From assembly GCA_003280025.1 (NCBI GenBank), contig QCGD01000007.1, forward strand, positions 1-64,000: a DNA stretch of 64,000 bases, given 5' to 3'. Every line of letters begins with the position of its first letter. Within the stretch, counting starts at the first letter, position 1. The DNA comes from Prochlorococcus sp. AG-363-P06 (GTDB lineage: Bacteria > Cyanobacteriota > Cyanobacteriia > PCC-6307 > Cyanobiaceae). The notes beneath the pieces were generated by a model that did not search any database, had not been told where the DNA came from, and worked only from the letters and a program-made list of their open reading frames with translations. Both the position numbers and the translations under genes were made by a program. Shown here in pieces: positions 59,328 through 64,000 of the stretch.

Positions 59328-59648
59328 ATGTTGCTTAATGTCACAAAGAAACAAACAAAATCTGAAATAGATCCAACTCTTCAAGCAAGGGTTAACAAAG
59401 ATTTATACGACCAATTCACTAAACTAGCGGAACAGTATGGCTGTTCAAATGCAGAACTGATTAGAGCTTTAATTAGAGACACTCTTACAAAACATGAGGA
59501 GCTAGGAAGAACCTATCCAACACAATCAAGGGCATCACTTTTCCCTTTAAGAAATTTCATCTTTATCATCATCCCAAGGATCTATAGGTATTTCAAAGAT
59601 TGGCCTGATGCCTGTATTTTTTTCTCTCCTATCAGCTTCAGAGATTAA
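59328..59648 (+). CDS. Ribbon-helix-helix (CopG-like) protein with a doubtful C-terminus
   Basis: Residues about 16-60 (D-P-T-L-Q-A-R-V-N-K-D-L-Y-D-Q-F, then C-S-N-A-E-L-I-R-A-L-I-R-D-T-L) form a ribbon-helix-helix DNA-binding domain as in CopG and antitoxin-type regulators. From about residue 73 the frame runs antisense to the last 34 codons of the convergent gene at 59547-59756. It becomes oddly hydrophobic (F-I-F-I-I-I-P) there, so the true protein may have ended near residue 70 before a stop was lost. No toxin partner is visible next to it. Confidence 0.7.
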   Translation: MLLNVTKKQTKSEIDPTLQARVNKDLYDQFTKLAEQYGCSNAELIRALIRDTLTKHEELGRTYPTQSRASLFPLRNFIFIIIPRIYRYFKDWPDACIFFSPISFRD

Positions 59649-59756
59649 CGATTCTCGAAATTCTTTTTCCTCTTCTGATTCATCCTCTGGGATAAATGAA
59701 GGGTCACCATTTACCATGCATGCAATCACAAATTGTTGTTTGTTAGTAAGCCCCAT
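59547..59756 (-). CDS. Small acidic hypothetical protein, 69 aa
   Basis: A 69-residue acidic protein, M-G-L-T-N-K-Q-Q-F-V-I-A-C-M-V-N-G-D-P-S-F-style start, then E-D-E-S-E-E-E-K-E-F-R and a C-terminal D-P-W-D-D-D-K-D-E. No signal or membrane helix. The charge pattern and proper ATG make it a believable gene, but the last 102 nt overlap the convergent ribbon-helix-helix gene, so one of the two ends may be wrong. Function unknown. Confidence 0.65.
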   Translation of the reverse strand: MGLTNKQQFVIACMVNGDPSFIPEDESEEEKEFRESLISEADRREKNTGIRPIFEIPIDPWDDDKDEIS

Positions 59757-59786
59757 CTATTGAGTTATTAATTGCACTTTAATCTT

Positions 59787-59803
59787 AGATCGAATGTCAA
59801 TTA
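59787..59803 (-). repeat. Decayed copy D of the island repeat
   Basis: Differs from the 17-nt core found in copies A, B and C at two positions. It lies in the gap on the 3' side of the DUF4268 gene, the same relative position as the other copies. No hairpin or T-run accompanies it. Confidence 0.55.
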
Positions 59804-59842
59804 GTAACTATCAGCGGAGAAAGTAGTAAGCGTTTCATTTAT

Positions 59843-60751
59843 TTAAAGGACTTCTTTTAAATTGCATACATATAAATCTTGCATTAGATGAAGCCAATCA
59901 ACCTTCTCCGACCAGCAAGTTTCATCAGTCAAATCACCCGATGATTTTTGGTGAAAGAAATATCCTCTTTTTCCTCCATCTCCGAGAGGGGCGCCAAGAG
60001 AATTTTCTAATGCTTCTTGATGAGGTTCCAACTGCAGGAATATGTTCTCAATTTCTGCATTTCGACCACCTCGAACAAATAAACCTACTTCCTTTTTTCC
60101 AATATAAATAGAAACCCAAAGATCAGAGTCAGGGACTTGACGCCAATGAGAACTAGTCGCCATACGTCCGTCCCATTCTTCCTGCTCAGGATGACGTTCA
60201 ATAAGATGTTCCCAAAAGCGAAGTCTCCATTTACTTAATCCACTAAGTTCTCCTGATGATCGTACTTGTTTTTGTATTTGACGATCCCAATCATTTGGCT
60301 TGGCAACGATTTCGAATAATGGAGCAATTGGAGAATTACCAATTTGTACAGCTTTTACCTGAACAGCAAAAAAAGCAAATGGTGCGACAGTGTGATCATT
60401 TAGCCACTGCACTGCTGAGATATGAGGATCTCTAAAACTGCTGGCAACCCAAATAACAACTTGTGCTTCTAATCCAGCTAAATAGGTAAGGATTTGTCCA
60501 AGATGTGTGTGATCAGTTTGTTCTAATTGGTTTTCAATAAGAACTCTCGAGTCGTTCTGGGGATTCCTGGCAAGGATATCCGCTGAGAATGAATCAACAC
60601 TAACTTCTTGACCTTCTAATTCAAGAGGTATACCTATAGCTGCAGATAATCGATCAAGATTGTCGGCAAGCCAAGGAGTAAAATCTTGTGCTTCATGACT
60701 CCATGCTTCTCTAAGATTTACATTCTTTAGTGTTCCAAGTTTTGTATCCAT
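59843..60751 (-). CDS. DUF4268 protein with PD-(D/E)XK nuclease-like N-terminus
   Basis: A 302-residue soluble protein. The N-terminal half shows W-S-H-E-A-Q-D-F-T-P-W-L and the nuclease-like pattern S-A-D (D58), then V-L-I-E-N-Q (E73, Q75), then H-L-G-Q-I-L-T-Y. This is the D...E-x-Q form of the restriction-endonuclease fold. The C-terminal half (about 170-300) is the DUF4268 domain with F-W-E-H-L-I-E-R-H-P. Base composition is visibly less AT-rich and the residues less Lys/Asn-rich than in neighbours, which suggests recent transfer. No methylase or helicase partner is adjacent. Role unknown; DNA processing or defence is plausible. Confidence 0.85.
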   Translation of the reverse strand: MDTKLGTLKNVNLREAWSHEAQDFTPWLADNLDRLSAAIGIPLELEGQEVSVDSFSADILARNPQNDSRVLIENQLEQTDHTHLGQILTYLAGLEAQVVIWVASSFRDPHISAVQWLNDHTVAPFAFFAVQVKAVQIGNSPIAPLFEIVAKPNDWDRQIQKQVRSSGELSGLSKWRLRFWEHLIERHPEQEEWDGRMATSSHWRQVPDSDLWVSIYIGKKEVGLFVRGGRNAEIENIFLQLEPHQEALENSLGAPLGDGGKRGYFFHQKSSGDLTDETCWSEKVDWLHLMQDLYVCNLKEVL

Positions 60752-60799
60752 TTCTATAACCTATTATTCATCTAGCTAAGAAGCAAGAGGTGGGTGGAG

Positions 60800-61108
60800 T
60801 TAGTAGTCATCATCATCATCATCATCATCATCTGGGAAAGATCCATCATTTGGGACCTTGAAGAAGCAACTAATCTCACAATCACCACCAGAAGGATCTT
60901 CATCTTTAGTGAAGTTACTTGTTGAGTATGGACAAGACTTCATCCATTCTTCAAATTCTTTAATCTTATTTTTCGGAATATTGCTGAATATCCATTGCCT
61001 CATATAGAATTGATCATTGTCTTCTTCATCCCAAGCTTCAATATCCGCTTCATCATTGACGGGACATAAAGCCATCCATTCTTCAAATACTTCAAACTGA
61101 TTTTTCAT
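60800..61108 (-). CDS. Acidic protein with duplicated FEEWMxxCP motif and poly-Asp tail
   Basis: A 102-residue protein. The nonapeptide F-E-E-W-M-A-L-C-P at residues 8-16 recurs as F-E-E-W-M-K-S-C-P at 52-60, each preceded by a helix, so the protein looks like two diverged repeats. Two further cysteines (C-E-I-S-C) sit near residue 78. The C-terminus is nine aspartates and a tyrosine, encoded by a trinucleotide run. It is strongly acidic overall. No family is recognised. It is the gene between DUF4268 and DUF3303 in the island, all on the minus strand. Confidence 0.72.
   Translation of the reverse strand: MKNQFEVFEEWMALCPVNDEADIEAWDEEDNDQFYMRQWIFSNIPKNKIKEFEEWMKSCPYSTSNFTKDEDPSGGDCEISCFFKVPNDGSFPDDDDDDDDDY
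60809..60832 (-). repeat. Trinucleotide microsatellite encoding poly-Asp
   Basis: Eight uninterrupted GAT codons on the minus strand (ATC on plus), followed by GAC-TAC-stop. It is in frame and forms the tail of the acidic protein. A run of this kind can change length by replication slippage. Confidence 0.9.
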
Positions 61109-61151
61109 TTTGTTTAATTAAAATAGTTAATGAATAAAAAATTTACGCATT

Positions 61152-61174
61152 AAAAAAGAGGGTTTTACCCCTCT
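61152..61174 (-). terminator. Intrinsic terminator in repeat copy A
   Basis: On the minus strand, stem GAGGG/CCCTC (extended by one A-T pair) with a 6-nt loop is followed by a run of six T. It lies 27 nt downstream of the DUF3303 stop and fits termination of that gene. Confidence 0.7.
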
Positions 61175-61196
61175 ATGTTAGATCGACTGTCAATCA
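61152..61196 (-). repeat. Island repeat copy A (near-palindrome plus terminator)
   Basis: A 45-bp unit. The minus strand reads the core TGATTGACAGTCGATCT, a short spacer, the GAGGG/CCCTC hairpin and a T-run. The 15-bp GATTGACAGTCGATC within the core is a near-perfect inverted repeat (one G-T position). It is placed immediately 3' of the DUF3303 gene. Confidence 0.8.
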
Positions 61197-61200
61197 CCAA

Positions 61201-61473
61201 CTATGAGTAGACTTTTGCAACCATTGGACCAGCTTCTTCATCAGTAAATACAGGTGTTGTTTCCCAATTTAAGAATTCACCCCATTCAGCTGCATGTTGA
61301 TATATTGCTTTTGGATCATCAGTCTTTAAAACTATCCAACCCTCTAAAGAACCAGGTGCATGATATCTTCCAATCATCTCAACTCCAGGATAATCTCCCC
61401 CTCCACCAAGAAATTTTTCTGCACCTTTTTGATGATATCCAGTCTTAAATGACCAATGCTGAACATAAAGCAT
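61201..61473 (-). CDS. DUF3303 family protein, 90 aa
   Basis: A 90-residue soluble protein with the DUF3303 pattern: V-Q-H-W-S-F, R-Y-H-A-P-G-S-L-E-G-W-I-V-L, and A-A-E-W-G-E-F-L-N-W-E-T-T-P-V. The fold is expected to be a dimeric alpha-beta barrel, as in the next gene upstream. No function is known. It ends 5 nt before repeat copy A. The intergenic gap to the next gene holds repeat copy B. Confidence 0.85.
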   Translation of the reverse strand: MLYVQHWSFKTGYHQKGAEKFLGGGGDYPGVEMIGRYHAPGSLEGWIVLKTDDPKAIYQHAAEWGEFLNWETTPVFTDEEAGPMVAKVYS

Positions 61474-61543
61474 TTTTTTAATTTTTATTGGCTTTCTATT
61501 ACTAGCAAGAAAAATAAATCCTGAAAATAAATAATGTTAATTG

Positions 61544-61570
61544 CCTCTTTTTAAGATCGACTGTCAATCA
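61544..61570 (-). repeat. Island repeat copy B (partial)
   Basis: Contains the full 17-nt core at 61554-61570 and a CCTC remnant of the hairpin's one arm, but the GAGGG arm is missing, so no terminator can form. The stop codon TGA of the ABM-like gene (61564-61566) lies inside the core. Confidence 0.75.
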
Positions 61571-61872
61571 TGAAAACCAACTTTAGAAACAATATTTCCT
61601 GAAACAGGATCAGTAACTCCAAGTTCAGGAGACAACTCTTCCATAAATCCTCTAACCTCATCAAGGTGAGCAATCATAGCTGGTCTTTGAGCTGCAATAG
61701 CTTCTGCACTTTTCCAAATCCCAACAAAACAGTAATCATAATCACCAGTTTTAGCGATATATCTTTGAGTCATCCCCTCAAAACTTGTTTTAGCTATTAC
61801 TTCAAAATATTTTTCTACACAATCCTGTTTCAACTTAAATCTAACGACATTCATGAAATTTGGTGAGCTCAT
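61564..61872 (-). CDS. Antibiotic-biosynthesis-monooxygenase-like (dimeric alpha-beta barrel) protein
   Basis: A 102-residue protein. N-V-V-R-F-K-L-K-Q-D-C-V-E-K-Y-F, G-D-Y-D-Y-C-F-V-G-I-W-K-S, and M-I-A-H-L-D-E-V-R suggest the ABM/dimeric alpha-beta barrel fold, used by small oxygenases and by non-catalytic proteins. The ATG at 61872 abuts the T-run of the terminator in repeat copy C, so a second ATG seven codons in (61854) may be the true start. The last codons and stop come from repeat copy B. Confidence 0.78.
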   Translation of the reverse strand: MSSPNFMNVVRFKLKQDCVEKYFEVIAKTSFEGMTQRYIAKTGDYDYCFVGIWKSAEAIAAQRPAMIAHLDEVRGFMEELSPELGVTDPVSGNIVSKVGFHD

Positions 61873-61896
61873 AAAAAAAAGAGGGTTTTATCCCTC
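61873..61896 (-). terminator. Intrinsic terminator in repeat copy C
   Basis: On the minus strand, stem GAGGG/CCCTC with a 6-nt loop is followed by eight T. It lies 30 nt downstream of the stop of the gene at 61927-62277 and ends directly at the annotated start of the ABM-like gene. Confidence 0.7.
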
Positions 61897-61920
61897 CAAT
61901 TTTAGATCGACTGTCAATCA
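61873..61920 (-). repeat. Island repeat copy C (full, 48 bp)
   Basis: The most complete unit: near-palindromic core (61904-61920), 7-nt spacer, hairpin and T-run. It is nearly identical to copy A across the hairpin and identical to copies A and B across the 17-nt core. It lies 6 nt downstream of the stop of the neighbouring gene. Confidence 0.85.
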
Positions 61921-61926
61921 ATACAA

Positions 61927-62277
61927 TTATGCCACCAACTGTTTTTCTAATGTCTGATATTTAATTACCTCTTTAACATCAATTCCTAATACATCAGCGT
62001 CTTCTGATCTTTGACCTAATCCAATATATTCATTAGTTTTATTGTCATACATACCAATACCAACTTCAAAACTAATTGGGCTTTCATATTTTCTTGCTTT
62101 ACTAAACTTTTCTGGAATTAAGACCTGCACAGCCAAACCAATATCTTTTAAAAATAAATTAAATTCTGATCTTTTTTCTTCAATCAATCTATCTTTATCT
62201 AAAAAGTAATTAACTTTATCTCTAATATCTTTTGCAGTCCATCTAAATTTATATACTCTGTATTTCTTTCTAGCCAA
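61927..62277 (-). CDS. Hypothetical protein, 116 aa, TTG start
   Basis: Not recognised. Basic N-terminal segment (K-K-Y-R-V-Y-K-F-R-W-T-A-K-D-I-R-D-K-V), a helix, then V-Q-V-L-I-P-E-K-F-S-K-A and I-S-F-E-V-G-I-G-M-Y-D-N-K-T-N-E-Y-I-G-L-G. The only usable start is TTG at 62277, which lies inside the truncated recombinase ORF in another frame, so the N-terminal 25 residues may be artefactual. Repeat copy C follows its stop. Confidence 0.6.
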   Translation of the reverse strand: MARKKYRVYKFRWTAKDIRDKVNYFLDKDRLIEEKRSEFNLFLKDIGLAVQVLIPEKFSKARKYESPISFEVGIGMYDNKTNEYIGLGQRSEDADVLGIDVKEVIKYQTLEKQLVA

Positions 62278-62429
62278 TTAAGATAATCTTGCTCTTGTCT
62301 TTCTATTCCAGACTTATCTTCTTTAGTTTGTGCCTTAGTACTAACTCGAATATATGAGACGGCAAATTTAGTAGCAACTGGAGTTGGTTTACTGTTTGTT
62401 ATAGAAGTTTTTATAGACTTTTTAGCCAT
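62199..62429 (-). pseudogene. Truncated serine recombinase (resolvase N-terminal fragment)
   Basis: A 76-residue ORF. After a 20-residue Ser/Thr/Lys leader it reads A-V-S-Y-I-R-V-S-T-K-A-Q, the start of the resolvase/invertase catalytic domain with Arg28 and the nucleophile Ser30, then G-I-E-R-Q. The family match stops after about residue 60 and the frame closes 15 residues later; a working domain needs about 120 residues plus DNA-binding parts. It is probably a remnant of a mobile element. The overlapping TTG ORF (61927-62277) begins at its broken end. Confidence 0.8.
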
Positions 62430-62495
62430 TACTCTAATTTGACTTAAAGGCAGTATGGCACAGGTTTTATGTTATGACAAAAGGGGTAGAATGAC

Positions 62496-63707
62496 TCAAT
62501 TTATATTAAGCATTCCAAGTTTAACTTTTAAAGGTGAATTTATAAACATCTTACTCATTACATAAATTAATTTTGGAAGAGGGAGTGTATTTGTAAGAAA
62601 ACCGACCCATTCTTTTGTTGATAATTTAAAAAAGCTAGAAAAGAAACTTCTTAATTTACTCTCATCAAAACGCATTAATCTTTGGAGACCATATTGATAA
62701 AGTTTATGTCTTTGAGTTAATTCATAAGGCCATAATACTTCCCAGCCTTTTGAGGCTAATTCAATAGAACTTTGATCTGGTTCTTTTAAATAAATTGCTA
62801 ACTTTTCTGCAAGTAGTGGAGCTCTTCTTAATAAAGATCCGATCATGTATCCAGATGCAGGATGAACCATGCTCGCTGCTCCTCCAAAACCAAGCACAAA
62901 TTGTTTTTTAAATGGAAGAGGTAAATTCATTGGAAACAGACAATTTTCTTCATGGTATATCTCTTTTATCTGGATACCTTTATTTTCTAATCTGCTAAAA
63001 AGTCTTTTTTTAAGGCGATCTTGAGATAAAGCAGGATAACTAGCTAATGATGTCTCTTCAACAAAAAAAGTATCATTACCTAAATCCATCGCATAAAGAA
63101 AGGAAGGGGATGATAGTTTCTCTTCCTTATTTAAATGGTCTGGTCGAAAATCCATTAAAACAAACTGATCCTTTTTAACAGGTGGCGATGAAAATTTACC
63201 AACAATTCCATAAGCAGCTTGTTGAGCCACATCATTTCTGGCGGGTCTTTTTATAAAGTTACTCTTATGACCACTAGCATCAATAACTAATCTTGCCTTT
63301 AGTTTTAGGCCTGAGAAACAAATTACTTCAGAAAAGTTTTTTTCTTCTGTGATTTGTTTCGCTGTTTCATTCAGCCATTCAATACCTTTACATTTTTTTA
63401 AAAGTTCATTTTGAAAGGCTTCCTGGTTTATTAATCCGTAATCGTATCTATGTTCTGTAGAATTATTACCCTTCTCACTTATTCCATTTCCAAAAAAGCT
63501 TACTGTATTAGACCATCTATGCGATAGCAATGATTCTAATCCTAATTCCTCTAATTCAGATGCCCATATTCCATATGTATTTTCCCATTTATCCTTTGGT
63601 GATTTAGTTGATATACCCATAATATTGAGATTCTGTTTGGCTAATTCAGAAGCTAAACATAATGCTGCAGGACCAGAACCTAAAATTAAAATATCAAGTA
63701 TTTTCAT
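62496..63707 (-). CDS. crtL: Lycopene cyclase (CrtL type)
   Basis: A 403-residue flavoprotein that cyclises lycopene ends to beta (or epsilon) rings for beta-carotene, zeaxanthin and alpha-carotene. FAD-binding G-S-G-P-A-A-L is near residue 10. Y-G-I-W-A-S-E-L-E and, later, G-F-G-G-A-A-S-M-V-H-P-A-S-G-Y-M are typical. Marine picocyanobacteria have two related cyclases; I favour the beta type but the sequence alone does not settle it. It follows gyrA by 23 nt on the same strand. Confidence 0.9.
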   Translation of the reverse strand: MKILDILILGSGPAALCLASELAKQNLNIMGISTKSPKDKWENTYGIWASELEELGLESLLSHRWSNTVSFFGNGISEKGNNSTEHRYDYGLINQEAFQNELLKKCKGIEWLNETAKQITEEKNFSEVICFSGLKLKARLVIDASGHKSNFIKRPARNDVAQQAAYGIVGKFSSPPVKKDQFVLMDFRPDHLNKEEKLSSPSFLYAMDLGNDTFFVEETSLASYPALSQDRLKKRLFSRLENKGIQIKEIYHEENCLFPMNLPLPFKKQFVLGFGGAASMVHPASGYMIGSLLRRAPLLAEKLAIYLKEPDQSSIELASKGWEVLWPYELTQRHKLYQYGLQRLMRFDESKLRSFFSSFFKLSTKEWVGFLTNTLPLPKLIYVMSKMFINSPLKVKLGMLNIN

Positions 63708-63730
63708 ATGACCTAATTAGATACCTGTTT

Positions 63731-64000
63731 TTAATTATGTTCACCTGGAATTAATTGGTCTGAATCCTTGATTTGTTCACGAGGAACAAGGACAACTTCA
63801 GATAAATGATCACCTTCATCCAACCTTTGTAATTTTACTCCAGTAGCCGATCTGGATTGCTGAGAGATTTTATCTGCATTTGTTCTTACAATAACTCCCT
63901 TTTCTGTTACTAAAAGTAGTTCTTCACCTTCTCCAAGTACCTTTAACCCAACGAGGACATCGTTTTTTATCCTGAATTTCATAGCTCTTAACCCCATACC
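63731..64000 (-). CDS. gyrA: DNA gyrase subunit A, C-terminal end (partial)
   Basis: The open frame runs off the window at 64000, so only the last 90 residues are seen. They contain the beta-pinwheel repeat text L-L-L-V-T-E-K-G-V-I-V-R-T and S-A-T-G-V-K-L-Q-R-L-D-E-G-D, typical of the GyrA C-terminal DNA-wrapping domain. An internal ATG at 63997 is not a real start. GyrA introduces negative supercoils with GyrB. Confidence 0.9.
   Translation of the reverse strand, partial: GMGLRAMKFRIKNDVLVGLKVLGEGEELLLVTEKGVIVRTNADKISQQSRSATGVKLQRLDEGDHLSEVVLVPREQIKDSDQLIPGEHN

Noticed and set aside
61254-61448. Plus-strand ORF opposite the DUF3303 gene
   Set aside because: It is antisense to a gene with a recognised family pattern and has no protein-like features of its own.
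59220-62495. Prophage or CRISPR array in the accessory island
   Set aside because: No phage structural genes or integrase of full length, and the repeats are too few, too far apart and separated by genes rather than spacers.

Overview
The window is an AT-rich stretch of a small cyanobacterial genome, and its gene content points to a high-light-adapted Prochlorococcus. The evidence is two tiny high-light-inducible (Hli) genes, PsbY-like and CyanoP photosystem proteins, carotenoid genes crtH, crtE and crtL, ycf54, a SasA clock kinase, a ferredoxin-NADP reductase without the usual phycobilisome-linker domain, and very short intergenic gaps. All identifications come from reading the sequence; no database search was run.

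Layout. 1-1372: sparse region with two Hli genes and tRNA-Lys(UUU). 1548-5175: psbY-like, trmFO, crtH and a membrane protein. 5172-8192: an atypical response regulator, a DUF6761-like protein, and the run plsC-lipoprotein-bolA-grxD. 8288-18353: pdxJ-ycf54 followed by recC, a small membrane methyltransferase, recB and recD. 18492-24536: deaD, a small secreted Cys protein, an ABC exporter, CyanoP, recR and lipA. 24533-30106 (minus): lysA-cdaA-uppS-bioB-trhO-hypothetical, an apparent operon. 30199-35360: rimI, clpC, a GldA-like dehydrogenase and an alpha/beta hydrolase. 35429-45784: cdsA, a PLP decarboxylase, an ABC1 kinase, a RodZ-like HTH protein, malQ, prs, two hypotheticals, sasA, tRNA-Glu(UUC) and a SRPBCC protein. 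45946-51393: petH, zwf, opcA and cobB. 51390-59211: PAP2-like, crtE, folD, a PgpH-like HD protein, leuA and a GH57 enzyme. 59328-62429: a small accessory island. 62496-64000: crtL and the 3' end of gyrA.

How the genes work together. Light harvesting and pigment supply (Hli, PsbY, CyanoP, Ycf54, CrtE, CrtH, CrtL) sit beside reductant generation by FNR and by the oxidative pentose phosphate entry (Zwf with its helper OpcA), clock output (SasA), and cofactor synthesis (PdxJ, LipA, BioB, FolD, CobB). A complete RecBCD and RecR cover recombination. A c-di-AMP synthase (CdaA) and a candidate c-di-AMP hydrolase (PgpH-like HD protein) are both present.

The most interesting part is the 3-kb island at about 59.3-62.4 kb. 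Its minus-strand genes are small and unrelated to one another. Four of them are followed on their 3' side by copies of one repeat. The best copies (45 and 48 bp) carry a 15-bp near-palindrome plus an intrinsic terminator; the other two are decayed. A truncated serine recombinase lies at the upstream end. The arrangement looks like cassette-wise gene acquisition.
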